This document shows positions 1-9,281 of a DNA stretch of 64,000 bases, in pieces; the first letter of the stretch is position 1; every line of letters starts with the position of its first letter. A program made the position numbers and the translations under genes. Under the pieces are notes generated by a model, which was not told where the DNA came from, searched no databases, and was given only the letters and a program-made list of their open reading frames with translations. Origin of the DNA: Deltaproteobacteria bacterium (GTDB lineage: Bacteria; Myxococcota_A; UBA9160; UBA4427); contig JADJOR010000005.1 in the NCBI GenBank assembly GCA_016713665.1, positions 310,001-374,000 of the forward strand, in the 5' to 3' direction.

Positions 1-1
1 C

Positions 2-565
2 GAGCTGCCCGAGGTCCTGATCGTCGAGCCGACCGTCCACCGCGACGACCGTGGCTTCTTCCTCGAGACCTGGCACGCGCAGAAATTCGCGGACGCCGGC
101 CTGCCCGCCCGCTTTGTCCAGGACAACCACAGCAGCTCGCGCCGCGGCACCCTGCGCGGCCTCCACGCCCAGCTCGCCCGACCCCAGGGCAAGCTCGTCC
201 GCGCCTCCCTCGGCGAGATCTTCGACGTCGCCGTCGACATCCGCCGCGGCTCGCCCCGCTTCGGCCGCAGCGTCGGCGTCGTCCTCTCCGCGGAGAGCTT
301 CCGCCAGCTCTGGATCCCCGAAGGCTTCGCCCACGGCTTCTGCGTGCTCTCCGAGGACGCCGAGATCCAGTACAAGTGCACAGACTTCTACGACCCCTCG
401 AGCGAGCTCACGATCGCCTGGGACGATCCCGCGCTCGGGATCCCGTGGCCGGCGGTCGGCCCGCCCCTGCTCTCCGCCAAGGACCGCTCGGCCCGAAGCC
501 TCGCGCAATTCGCCGAGGACGAGCTGCCGCATTTTCCGGGCCAGGGCGGTCGTGGAGCGGCCTGA
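2..565 (+). CDS. rmlC: dTDP-4-dehydrorhamnose 3,5-epimerase, 5' end cut by window edge
   Basis: RmlC epimerises dTDP-4-keto-6-deoxyglucose at C3 and C5, the third step of dTDP-L-rhamnose synthesis in the cytoplasm. The frame is open from base 2 to a TGA at 563-565, giving 187 visible codons. The family is about 180-190 residues, so only a few N-terminal residues are missing. The cupin signatures are clear: DDRGFFLETWH, DNHSSSRRGTLRGLH (the last His is the usual catalytic base), GEIFDVAVDIRRGSPRFG and IPEGFAHGFCVLSE. Rhamnose is a common O-antigen or exopolysaccharide sugar, which fits the glycan genes downstream. The next gene, fur, converges on it with a 15-base gap. Confidence 0.93.
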   Translation, partial: ELPEVLIVEPTVHRDDRGFFLETWHAQKFADAGLPARFVQDNHSSSRRGTLRGLHAQLARPQGKLVRASLGEIFDVAVDIRRGSPRFGRSVGVVLSAESFRQLWIPEGFAHGFCVLSEDAEIQYKCTDFYDPSSELTIAWDDPALGIPWPAVGPPLLSAKDRSARSLAQFAEDELPHFPGQGGRGAA

Positions 566-580
566 GGGCGGGCACGCGGA

Positions 581-1024
581 TCAGGCGCGGTCGGCGATCT
601 CGCTGCACTCGGTGCAGTGGCCATAGAGCTCGTGGCGATGGCGCAGGATGCGGAAGCCGTAGCGCGCGGCGATCTCGCGCTGGCTCTCCTCGATCATGCG
701 GCACTCGAATTCCTGGATCTTCCCGCACTTGATGCACACGAGATGATCGTGGTGCTCGTGCTCGATCTCGTAGCGCGTGATCCCGTCGTCGAAATGGCGC
801 TCGGTCGCGAGCCCCGCCTCGACGAGCAGCTTCATCGTCCGGTAGACGGTCGTGTACCCGACGTTGGGATACTTCTCACGGACGACCTGGTAGAGATCCT
901 CGGAGGAGACATGGCGACGTGCCTCGAGGAAGGCGGCGAGCACGAGCTCGCGCTGCTTCGTGTGCTTGAGATTGTGCTGCCCGAGGTACTCCGCGAGCGC
1001 TCGCATCTCGACTTCGTGCGCCAT
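581..1024 (-). CDS. fur: Fur-family metal-dependent transcriptional regulator
   Basis: A 147-residue protein of normal Fur length. The winged helix spans residues about 15-80 and contains YPNVGYTTVYRTMKLLVEAG, the recognition-helix segment typical of Fur. The dimerisation half carries the metal ligands: HHDH at 91-94, C97-x-x-C100 (HLVCIKCGKI), and C137-x-x-C140 (GHCTECSE), so both the regulatory and the structural zinc/iron sites look intact. Fur, Zur and PerR cannot be separated safely from sequence alone; the HHDHLVC and C-terminal CxxC pattern fits Fur best. It starts with ATG at 1024. No Fur box is evident in the short gap before the next gene upstream. Confidence 0.93.
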   Translation of the reverse strand: MAHEVEMRALAEYLGQHNLKHTKQRELVLAAFLEARRHVSSEDLYQVVREKYPNVGYTTVYRTMKLLVEAGLATERHFDDGITRYEIEHEHHDHLVCIKCGKIQEFECRMIEESQREIAARYGFRILRHRHELYGHCTECSEIADRA

Positions 1025-1102
1025 GCGCGCAGCGTACCACGCAGGGACGCCACATTCTCGCGGCCATCCCGTCCGGTCGCCCCGGACCGGATTCGACTCG
1101 AG

Positions 1103-1573
1103 CTAAGCCAGCAGATCCTCGGCGCGCGAGGCGAGCTCGTCGTCGAAATCCTCCGAGAGCAGCCGGATCTGCCGCTTCAGGCCGCCCTCGAGCTCGAGCT
1201 TGCCCTGGCCCTTCTGCTGGAGCAGCGCGTCGAGCACCGGCACGCTGATCGATTTCTCCCCCGCATCGAGGAAGATCGACGCGAGCTCCCCCGTCGTCGG
1301 CGGACCGACCTTCTCGAGATAGGCCTGGCAGGCGGCGGCGAGCCCCCGGGTCCCATGGGCCTCGCGGACGGCGTTGGCGAGGGCCTTGCCGAGCTGGCCG
1401 CCCTTCTCGTCGGTGAAGAGCTCCTCGGCCGCCGCGAGCGCGAGCCGCGAGCGCTTCTCCTCGAGCGCGCGATCGTGGCCGCTCTGCGGTCTTTCGCTGC
1501 GCCCGGCGCCCTTGCCCTCGCGCCGCATGCGATCCCGCTCGCTGTAGGAAAGCTTCCGACCGTCATCCGCCAT
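1103..1573 (-). CDS. hypothetical helical protein
   Basis: I do not recognise the family. The ATG at 1573 (start MADDGRKLSYSERDRMRR) gives 156 residues and has a GAGGGGAG ribosome site about 8 bases upstream. A longer in-frame start at 1669 would lie inside the preceding lipoprotein gene and has no such site. The N-terminus is very basic. The rest looks alpha-helical and soluble, with no signal peptide or membrane segment. Its start overlaps the last 11 bases of the TPR lipoprotein gene, so the two are probably translated together as an operon. Function is unknown. Confidence 0.7.
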   Translation of the reverse strand: MADDGRKLSYSERDRMRREGKGAGRSERPQSGHDRALEEKRSRLALAAAEELFTDEKGGQLGKALANAVREAHGTRGLAAACQAYLEKVGPPTTGELASIFLDAGEKSISVPVLDALLQQKGQGKLELEGGLKRQIRLLSEDFDDELASRAEDLLA

Positions 1574-2021
1574 GCACAGCACTCCCCTCGACGGCGTCCC
1601 GAAGCGGCCGTGCGCTCCGCTCTTCGCCATCGAACCCGGCGCCGCGATTCGCGGCGCCCATTCCCGCACGCAGTCGGGCGAGATTCACGCGAGCCGCCTC
1701 GTTCTCGCAGTCGAGCTCGACCGCCCGCTCGAGCTCCCGAAGCGCCGCTTCCGATCGTCCCTCGGACCAGTAGGCCAGGCCGAGATGATTGTGGATCTCG
1801 GATGCGTTCGGCATCAGACCGACGGCGAGCTCGAGCGCTTCGGCCGCCGCTCGCGACTCGCCCCGATCGAGCGCCCGCGTACCCGCCGCATAATAACGCG
1901 CGGCGCGCACCGCCCGCACCGGCGTCGACCCGGCGCACGCGACGAACGCGAACGCGAGGAACGCCGCGCCGAGCACGAGCGCATTCGCCCCGAAAGCCCT
2001 CGTCGAACGACTGCGAATCAT
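1563..2021 (-). CDS. TPR-containing lipoprotein
   Basis: The ATG at 2021 gives 152 residues. The N-terminus is a lipoprotein signal (basic MIRSRSTR, then a hydrophobic stretch ending FAFVAC), placing the lipidated cysteine at residue 29. The mature part holds about two tetratricopeptide repeats, roughly residues 40-110, with motifs such as EIHNHLGLAYWSEGRSEAAL. TPR lipoproteins usually scaffold envelope complexes; the partner is unknown here. The frame is open to 2171, but the extra 50 codons lack signal-peptide character and are very likely non-coding. It overlaps the start of the downstream hypothetical gene. Confidence 0.75.
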   Translation of the reverse strand: MIRSRSTRAFGANALVLGAAFLAFAFVACAGSTPVRAVRAARYYAAGTRALDRGESRAAAEALELAVGLMPNASEIHNHLGLAYWSEGRSEAALRELERAVELDCENEAARVNLARLRAGMGAANRGAGFDGEERSARPLRDAVEGSAVHGG

Positions 2022-2309
2022 CGCGCTCCACTCGCTCCGGCACCGAAAGGCGGGCCCCGCAAAGCGCGTCGCCGACGCGTCGAACCCGCCGTCCTGAACA
2101 CGGCCGCGCAGGCCGCGCGGCTTGATCGCGATCCCGGCCCATGGTAACAAGGCGCGTCGGAACCCGAGCACGATTCGGGCTCATTTCGATCGAGATCGGC
2201 CCTCGAATTCGCAGCACCGTGGCCCCTGATTCCCGGCCGGGCGCCGCGACGGCGACTTCCCCGCTTCTTCTCCGCTTCGACACCGCCCCCGATCGGCCGA
2301 CGACCCGCC

Positions 2310-3478
2310 ATGAAACATCCCCGCGAATCGAACGAGGGCGAGCGCGAAGGCGACGGCATGCTCGCCGGCCTTCGCGAGGTCGGCGTGCTGGCGGTGCCCT
2401 TCGTCCTGACCCAGATCCTGTTCACGACGATGGGCCTCGTCGACGCAGCGATCGTCGGCCGCCTCGGCGCGACGGAGCTCGCCGCCGTCGGCCTCTCGGG
2501 CACGTGGATGTGGACGCTGACCTCGTTCTTCATCGGCGCCTCGAGCGTCGTGCAGATCTTCGTCGCCCAGAACCAGGGCGCCGGCCGCGAGCGCGAATGC
2601 GGCGCCTGGGCCTGGCATGGACTCGGCGGCGCGGTGCCCTTCGCCGTCGTCGCGGCGATCGGGCTATTCCTCGGCGCAGACGCGTTCGTCGAAGCGATCG
2701 TGCCCGACAACTCGATCGCGCCGCTCGCCTCGGGTTATTTGAGGGCGCGCGCCTTCGGCGTCGTCGGCCTCACGGCCGCGATCGCGATCTCGTCGTTCTT
2801 CCGCGGAATCGGCGACGCACGCACGCCCCTCGTCGCGACGATCGTCGCGAACGGCGCGAACGTCTTCCTGGCCCTCGGCCTCGTGTACGGCTGGTTCGGC
2901 TTCCCGGCCCTCGGCGTCCTCGGCGCCGGCATCGCGACGTCGATCGCCGAATGGCTCTACTTCGCGATCATGCTGGCCGCCTTCCTCCGGCCCTCGCTGC
3001 GCGCGCGCTTCGACACCGGCTGGCGTCGACCCGACCTCGCTCCGATCCGGCGGCTCTGGCGCGTCGGGCTGCCGGTCGGCGGGCAGTGGGTCATCGAGAT
3101 GCTCGCGTTCTCGATCTTCATGACGCTGGTCGCCCGAATGGGCGACGCAGCCCTCGCCGCCTCCCACGCCTTCGGACAGCTCGCGAGCATCTCGTTCATG
3201 GTGGCGGCCGGGATCGGGACGGCGACGGCGACCCTGGTCGGGCGCTACATCGGCGCGGGAGAGCCCGATCGCGCGGCCCAGCGATTCCAGAGCTCCCTCG
3301 TGCTCGGCGGGACGACCGGCGGCCTGCTCGCGCTCGCCTTCGTCGCCTTCCCGGAGCTCCTCGTCGAGATGTTCTCGAGCGATCCCGAGGTCATCGCCCT
3401 GGGCATCCCGCTGCTCTCGATCGGCGCGTTCTACCAGCTCTTCGACGCCTTCTCGGTCCTGACGGCGGGCTTCATCGG
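2310..3478 (+). pseudogene. MATE-family efflux transporter, 3' end replaced
   Basis: MATE transporters are 12-helix Na+ or H+ antiporters of drugs and metabolites in the inner membrane. The frame from ATG 2310 (or ATG 2358, [19 protein letters not shown], which has a better ribosome site) shows the usual start with PFVLTQ, then [30 protein letters not shown] and [13 protein letters not shown]. It follows the family for about 390 residues to [13 protein letters not shown]. The expected final 60-70 residues, normally beginning with an RGAGDTR-like motif, are absent. The frame instead runs straight into the nucleotide-binding loop of a sugar epimerase near 3475-3480. The transporter is therefore truncated and the joint protein is a chimera. 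Whether the deletion is real or an assembly join cannot be decided here. Confidence 0.8.
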
Positions 3479-4304
3479 CGCTGCGGTCGCCGAGGCGCTG
3501 CTCGCCCGCGGCGACGAAGTCGTCGGCGTCGACAGCCTGAACGACTACTACGACGTCGCGCTGAAGCGCGCCCGCCTCGCCCGCTTTGCCGACCATCCCC
3601 GCTACCACCATCACGAGTTCGATCTCGCCGATGCGCCCGGCGTCCGGTACTCGATCACGAACCCCTCGCCTATGGCGACGCCAATCTCGCGGCGTTCCTG
3701 AACGTCCTCGAAGGCTGTCGCCACGGCCGCGTCGAGCATCTGACCTACTCATCGAGCAGCTCGGTCTACGGCGGCAACACGAAGACGCCCTTCTCCGAGC
3801 GAGATCCCGTCGACCACCCCGTCTCGCTCTACGCCGCGACCAAGCGCGCCAACGAGCTGATGGCCCACACCTACTCCCATCTCTACGCCGTGCCGACGAC
3901 GGGCCTGCGGTTCTTCACGGTCTACGGACCCTGGGGCCGCCCCGACATGTCGCCCTTCCTGTTCGTGAAGCAGATTCTCGAGGGTCGACCGATCGACGTC
4001 TTCAACCACGGCGACCACCAGCGCGACTTCACCTACGTCGACGACGTCGTCGAAGGCGTCCTGCGCACGAGCGATCGCCCCGCCGAGCCGGACCCCGCCT
4101 ACGATCCCGCGAGACCGGACGCCTCGCGCTCGAGCGCCTAAGAAGGCGATCAAGCGGATGCTGCCGATGCAGCCGGGGGATGTTCGGGCGACGTACGCGG
4201 ACGTCTCGGCGCTGGCGGAGGCGGTGGGGTATCGGCCGCGGGTCGCGCTCGAGGAGGGGATGGAGCGGTTCGTGGGGTGGTATCGGGGGTATTACGGGGG
4301 CTGA
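3472..4304 (+). pseudogene. NAD-dependent sugar epimerase (UDP-glucuronate 4-epimerase type), broken
   Basis: This is an extended SDR of the UDP-glucuronate/UDP-galacturonate epimerase kind, used to make glycan precursors. It has the NAD loop [20 protein letters not shown] with [14 protein letters not shown], then [18 protein letters not shown], the catalytic YAATK near 3835, [37 protein letters not shown], and the tail RMLPMQPGDVRATYADVSAL ending at TGA 4302-4304. Lesions visible: the N-terminal codons are missing at the MATE junction; about 25 residues before GVRYSITNP are missing in frame near 3640; one C is lost near 3660-3663 (NPLAYGDAN expected); and roughly 30 residues plus a frame change are lost near 4130-4140, before KKAIKR. 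As read it cannot make an active enzyme. Confidence 0.85.
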
Positions 4305-4341
4305 GGGCCTGTTGGGTGACGATCGAATTGCTCCACCCGAC

Positions 4342-5446
4342 TCACGGACGGCGAAAACCGACGGCCTCAGCGAGACGTGCCAGTGACGCTCCGTTCGCTT
4401 CGACGACGCCATGTTCGGTGATGAGCCCCGCCACGTATTCGGCCGGTGTGACGTCGAATGCTGGATTCGCTGCCGGGCTCCTCGCATCAAAGAGCTCTAT
4501 CGATTCGACGCGACCACCGGCGGTTCGACCGCTCACGATACGGACTTCCTCGGCGGCTCGCTCCTCGATCGGGATCTCACGCAGCCCGTCCGCGATCGAC
4601 CAGTCGACCGTCGAGAGCGGCAGCGCAACGTAGAACGGGATCGCGTGGGCCTTCGCCGCCAGGGCCTTCAGATAGGTCCCGATCTTGTTGCAGACGTCGC
4701 CGGTGGCCGTCGTCCGATCGCTCCCCACCAGCACGAGATCCACCTGACCGCGCTGCATCAGATGGCCTCCGGCGTTGTCGGCGACGACCGTATGGGCCAC
4801 GCCGTGCTCGCGCAGCTCGAAGGCCGTCAGCGCGGCGCCCTGATTGCGCGGCCGGGTCTCGTCGACCCAGACGTGGAATGAAATCCCGCGATCGTGCGCC
4901 TTGTAGAGGGGGGCGAGGGCGGTGCCCCAGTCGACGGTCGCGAGCCAGCCAGCGTTGCAATGGGTCAGGACCTGCAGCGGCCGACCGGGATGCTCCGCCG
5001 ACATCCGCTCGAGCAGCGCCGCGCCGTGCTCCCCCGATTGCCGCGCAGGTCCCGACATCCTCGTCGCAGATCGCGATCGCCTCGGCCCGGGCGCGTCCGG
5101 CTCGTTCCCGGGGCGGAATCGGCGCGACGACGCGCTCGACCCGCTCGAGCGCCCAGCGTAGATTGATCGCGGTCGGACGCGTCGCGGCGAGCTGCCGGAC
5201 GGCCGCCGCGAGCCCGGCATCGGAGGGATCCACCGCGAGGGCGAGGGCGAGGCCGTGGGCCGCCGCGGCTCCGATCAGCGGCGCTCCCCGGACGCGCATC
5301 GACGCGATCGCCTCGGCCGCCTCGTCGACGCTCGCGAGGGTCCGCAGCTCGAATTCGAAGGGAAGCCGAGTCTGGTCGATGATCCGCGGCAGGCCCGAGG
5401 CCTCGTCGAGCCAGATCGAGCGGTAGTGGCGTCCGCCGACGAGCAC
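4342..5446 (-). CDS. mtnA: S-methyl-5-thioribose-1-phosphate isomerase (one frameshift)
   Basis: MtnA converts 5-methylthioribose-1-phosphate to 5-methylthioribulose-1-phosphate in the methionine salvage pathway. A GTG at 5446 starts [12 protein letters not shown], followed by [20 protein letters not shown]. After the frame change come [20 protein letters not shown] (catalytic Cys region), [40 protein letters not shown] and [19 protein letters not shown] (catalytic Asp region). One extra base in the C run at 5031-5035 (GGGGG on the coding strand, where IGEHG needs four) breaks the frame; with it removed the protein is about 367 residues, normal for MtnA. It lies 6 bases after apt, and the two are surely one transcript. 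The frameshift is probably a sequence error. Confidence 0.88.
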
Positions 5447-5452
5447 GCCCGC

Positions 5453-5980
5453 TCACTCGCCCGCGAATTCGCAGAGCCAGCGCACCGCGCAGCCCGAGCG
5501 CTCGAGCCGGGCGATGCCCCCGAGCTCCGGCAGGGCGACCACGAAGGCACACTCGACGATGCGAGCGCCCACGTCGCGCAACAACGAGACCGCCGCCTCC
5601 GCCGTTCCTCCCGTCGCGATCAGATCGTCGACGAGCAGGACCCGCGCCCCGGGACGTACGGCACCGACGTGCAGCTCGATCCGGTCGCTCCCGTATTCGA
5701 GCTCGAAGCTCCGCGAGATCTTCTCACCGGGAAGCTTCCCCGGCTTCCGGAGCGGGACGAAGCCGCACCCGAGGCGATAGGCGACCGCGGTGCCGAAGAT
5801 GAATCCGCGAGCCTCGATGCCGGCGACGAGGTCGATCTTGCCGCCATGATGCCGGTCGGCGAGGCCATCGACGGCGAGCCGCAGGCCTTCGGGATCGAGC
5901 AGCAGGGTCGTCACGTCGCGAAACTGGATGCCCGGCTTCGGGTGGTCGGGAATCGTGCGGATCAGGGATGCGAGGGTCAC
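5453..5980 (-). CDS. apt: adenine phosphoribosyltransferase
   Basis: Apt makes AMP from adenine and PRPP. The protein is 175 residues with a GTG start at 5980. It shows the N-terminal IPDHPKPGIQFRDVTTLL, the substrate region GIEARGFIFGTAVAYRLG, FVPLRKPGKLPGEK, and the PRPP-binding loop VLLVDDLIATGGTAEAAVSL. Methylthioadenosine phosphorolysis yields adenine plus methylthioribose-1-phosphate, so apt and mtnA together handle both products; the phosphorylase itself is not in this window. The divergent gene upstream starts about 90 bases away, leaving room for a shared promoter region. Confidence 0.95.
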   Translation of the reverse strand: MTLASLIRTIPDHPKPGIQFRDVTTLLLDPEGLRLAVDGLADRHHGGKIDLVAGIEARGFIFGTAVAYRLGCGFVPLRKPGKLPGEKISRSFELEYGSDRIELHVGAVRPGARVLLVDDLIATGGTAEAAVSLLRDVGARIVECAFVVALPELGGIARLERSGCAVRWLCEFAGE

Positions 5981-6067
5981 GAACGGGGCTCCGTCAGGGT
6001 AGAATCAGGAAGACGACCGGAGGTGTACCCCTGCCGTTCGTCCCCAACAAGCGTCCGCGCGCCGACG

Positions 6068-7232
6068 ATGGAATCCCCGACGATGCCCCCCGCCCGCCTC
6101 TCGCCCCTTCGCCGGATCCTGTTCGCGTCGATCCTGGCCGTGCTCGTCGTGATCTATCTCGAGATCTTCCTGCAGATCTTCTACTTCGCGTCGGTCGGTG
6201 ACTTCCTGTTCCGACGCGCCCTGCCGCCGATCTACGCGGCGGATCCGGTCCCGCTGCTACCGCGTCGCCTCGGACCTCGACTACGTCCATCGCACCAACG
6301 AGTTCGAGATCCAGATCTACACCAATTCCCTCGGCCTGCGGACCGACGCGAGCCATCGCGAGTACGCGAAGCCCAAGCCCGACGACGTCTACCGCATCCT
6401 CGTGACGGGCCCCTCCTTTGCCTTCGGATGGGGTGCGAACTACGAGGAGATCTTTCCGACCCTGATCGAGCGGGGCCTGAGTGTCCCCGGCAAGCGGGTC
6501 GAGGTCATGAACCTCGGTACGCCCTCCCAGGGCTCGGCCCATCAGCTCTGCTGGATGAAGGAGGTCGGGTACGCCTATCAGCCGGACATGGTGTTGCACG
6601 TTTCATATGGGAACGAGGTCAATCCCGTCGCGACGGACTGCCCGGCCCTGGCGGAGCTCGAATGCCCGACGATCGAGGACGGACAGCTCGTGCCGGCGGG
6701 GTCGACACGGTCGCTCGGGCGAAGGCCTTCGTGAAGCGCTTCGCGCTCGTCTTCTATGGCTATTACGCCTGGAACGCGGTCGCGAAGCCCGAGCCCGCAC
6801 CCGACGCGACCCGATCCCTGTACGGCAAGGGCGAGACCGCATCCGGCAGCGAGACGAGCTTCGAAGCCCTCGCGGATACCTACGCCGGCCACGTCGACTT
6901 CCTGAAGCGCCTGCTGGGCGAACGGACGCAGGTCGCCTTCATCTACCTGCCGTACAGCTTCGCGGTGCATCCCGACGACATCGTCCGCTTTCCCGGCCTG
7001 ACGCCCGAGGACGTTCCGATCACGCGCAGGCGCATCGCATCGCAGCCGGCGTCGAAGCGGTCACGGCCGGGGACTCCCGATCCTCGATACGCTTCCGCCT
7101 CTCGTGAAGGCAGCCTCGGATCACCGCCTCTACTACTGGCTCGACATCCACTTCACACCGTACGGCAATCGCGTCGTGGCGGAGGTCGCGACCCCGTTCG
7201 TCCAGGAGCTCATCGATCGGAGCCAACCGTGA
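6068..7232 (+). pseudogene. membrane-anchored SGNH/GDSL-like protein, multiple frameshifts
   Basis: An N-terminal hydrophobic anchor (RRILFASILAVLVVIYLEIF) leads into an SGNH-like fold: YRILVTGPSFAFGWGANYEE as the block I equivalent, EVMNLGTPSQGSAHQLCWMK as block II, and DIHFTPYGNRVVAE (D-x-x-H) near the C-terminus, ending at TGA 7230-7232. Such proteins often act as O-acetyl esterases or transferases in glycan loci. The coding frame changes at least four times: near 6250 (two bases lost in CTCT), near 6705 (one base in a G run), near 7035 and near 7070. ATG 6068 (MESPTMPPARLSPL) is the likely start, with 6083 possible. The rest is well conserved, so sequence errors are likely. It is followed directly by a methyltransferase. 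Confidence 0.7.
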
Positions 7233-7243
7233 GGGAAATCGAA

Positions 7244-7993
7244 ATGTCGCCCCATTCGTCCTCGAACCCCACACCCGCCGCGAGGCTGCGGATGCTCGTC
7301 AAGCGCTCGGGCATTCCGGCTGTAGCGCGGTGGTTCATCCGCCAGCTCCGGCCCGCGCGGCCCGCGAGCGAGGTATTCACGAAGATCTACGAGTCCCGGA
7401 CCTGGGGAGACGGCCCGTCCGTCTCGGGGGATGGATCCTCCCTCGAGCAGACCAGGCGCTGGCGCGCGGAAGTCCCGGAGCTGTTCGCCCGTCTCGGCAT
7501 CGAGTCGATGCTCGATGCGCCGTGCGGAGACTTCTTCTGGATGCGCGAGGTCGCTGGATTGCCGGCGAGCTACGTCGGCGGAGACATCGTTCCCGCGCTG
7601 ATCGAGGGAAATCGATCGAAGTATGCAGACCCCGGACGCCGCTTCGAAGTGCTCGACATCGTCCGGGATCCGATCCCGCGCGTGGACTTGATCCACTGCC
7701 GGGATTGTCTGGTCCATCTCCCGCTCGCGATGGCGAAGCAGGCGATCGCGAACTTCAAGCAGAGCGGCTCGACCTTCCTGCTGACGACTACGTTTCCTCG
7801 GACCGGTCGAAGGAACATCGACATCTCGATCGGAGAATGGCGGCCGCTCGACCTCGAGCTCGCGCCCTTCGGCTTCCCGCCGCCGCTCTGGAGCCTGGCC
7901 GAGGTGCCCGAGCTCTCGGCCGACGGCATCACCCACTTCAAGCATCTCGCCCTCTGGAAGCTCGCGGACCTACCGGCGGACGGACCCGCCTGA
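7244..7993 (+). CDS. class I SAM-dependent methyltransferase
   Basis: A 249-residue protein. The SAM-binding motif I is SMLDAPCGDFFWMREVAG, the DxPCGDFxWM form seen in methyltransferases of exopolysaccharide loci. It is followed by VGGDIVPALIEGNRSKY (acidic loop), IHCRDCLVHLPLAMAKQAI and FLLTTTFPRTGRRNIDIS. No membrane segment is seen. The target is unknown; in this context a sugar or glycan acceptor is likely. ATG 7244 is chosen; a GTG at 7229 would overlap the previous stop codon (GTGA) and could allow translational coupling. The GT4 gene follows 15 bases later in the same direction. Confidence 0.8.
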   Translation: MSPHSSSNPTPAARLRMLVKRSGIPAVARWFIRQLRPARPASEVFTKIYESRTWGDGPSVSGDGSSLEQTRRWRAEVPELFARLGIESMLDAPCGDFFWMREVAGLPASYVGGDIVPALIEGNRSKYADPGRRFEVLDIVRDPIPRVDLIHCRDCLVHLPLAMAKQAIANFKQSGSTFLLTTTFPRTGRRNIDISIGEWRPLDLELAPFGFPPPLWSLAEVPELSADGITHFKHLALWKLADLPADGPA

Positions 7994-8008
7994 CGGCCCG
8001 GGGAGAGC

Positions 8009-9184
8009 ATGGCGAGTCGCCCCTTGACCAACCCCATCGTCGCCATCGACGCGCTCAGCGCGATCTCGGGCGGAGGGCTGTCGGTGGCCCGCGGGCTCTG
8101 CGAGAGCCTGGCGGTCGCGCGGCCCACCTGGACGCTGCTCATGATCGCGTCCCACGACGACGCGCTGCCGTCTCCGTCCCCCGCCAACGTCGAACCCATG
8201 CGCCCCGCGTCCGCGCAATCCACCCTCCGCCGCTGGCGCTTCGAGCAGGTGGCGCTTCCTCGCGTTTTCTCGCGGCGCGACGTCGGCGCGGTCCTGCTGC
8301 TCGGCGGCTTCAAGATCTTCGCGAGCGACTGCCCTCAGGCCGCCGTCTGGCAGAACGCCCATATCTGGACCCCGACTGTCGCATCTCACGGCTGGAAGCT
8401 CTCTGCCTACATCGCGCTCCAGAAGATCGTGATGCGCGCGACGGTGTCGCGCGTCGGCCGCAACGTCTTTCTCTCCGCCGACTCGGCCGATCGGTGCCGA
8501 CGATCGATCGACCTGCCCGAGACTTCCGTCGAAATCGCTCCGATCGGCATCGACGCGCGCTTCTACTCGAACACCGCACTTCCGCGCCCCTTCGCGGATC
8601 GCGATCCCTACCTTCTCGCCGTCGGCGACGTCTATGCACACAAACGATTCGAGCTCGCCATCGAGGCCCTCGCCGCCCTCGGAGATCGCGGTGCCGGAAT
8701 CGAGCTCCGGATCGCCGGCCGGATCCTCGACCCGCCCTATCATGCCCGCCTCGTCGATCGGATCGAGCAGAGCGGCCTTCACGAGCGCGTCCGATTCCTC
8801 GGACATGTCCCGCGCGAACGCCTGATCGAGCTGTACGGCTCGGGTCTCGCCCTGATCACATCGAGCCGCCTCGAGACCTTCGGACTGACTCCGATCGAGG
8901 CGATGGCCTGCGGGCTGCCGGTCGTGGCCTGCGCAGAGAGTGCGGTCCCCGAGGTCTGCGGAGATGGCGCGGACTATGCGAGCGAGGCGACCGGCGTTGC
9001 CCTGGCCCAGCAGCTCGAACGACTCCTGTCGAATCCCGCGGACTGGCAGGACCTCCAGCGACGCGGACTCGAGCGCAGCCGCCGCTTCGCGTGGCCCGTC
9101 GTGGCCGAGCGGTACGCCCGGATCCTCGAGTCCCTGATCGGCATCCCGTCGCCCGAAAAGGGCGATGCGATGTCGAATCGGTGA
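8009..9184 (+). CDS. glycosyltransferase family 4
   Basis: A 391-residue GT-B fold enzyme that moves a sugar from a nucleotide-sugar donor to a growing glycan. The N-terminal acceptor half begins AIDALSAISGGGLSVARGL. The C-terminal donor half has YLLAVGDVYAHKRFELAIEA, LRIAGRILDPPYH, VRFLGHVPRERLIELYGSGL, and the donor motif SSRLETFGLTPIEAMACGLP, which carries the usual E-x7-E pair. A GGGGAGAG ribosome site precedes the ATG at 8009. Specificity cannot be read. Intact, unlike several neighbours. Confidence 0.9.
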   Translation: MASRPLTNPIVAIDALSAISGGGLSVARGLCESLAVARPTWTLLMIASHDDALPSPSPANVEPMRPASAQSTLRRWRFEQVALPRVFSRRDVGAVLLLGGFKIFASDCPQAAVWQNAHIWTPTVASHGWKLSAYIALQKIVMRATVSRVGRNVFLSADSADRCRRSIDLPETSVEIAPIGIDARFYSNTALPRPFADRDPYLLAVGDVYAHKRFELAIEALAALGDRGAGIELRIAGRILDPPYHARLVDRIEQSGLHERVRFLGHVPRERLIELYGSGLALITSSRLETFGLTPIEAMACGLPVVACAESAVPEVCGDGADYASEATGVALAQQLERLLSNPADWQDLQRRGLERSRRFAWPVVAERYARILESLIGIPSPEKGDAMSNR

Positions 9185-9281
9185 TCTCCGATTCGCGCCC
9201 CGATCGCGATATTGACGGCCCCCGACCGGGCCATACCGTCGGCCGCGCATTCTGGTCGCCGGAGCGACCGGCTCGGTATCC

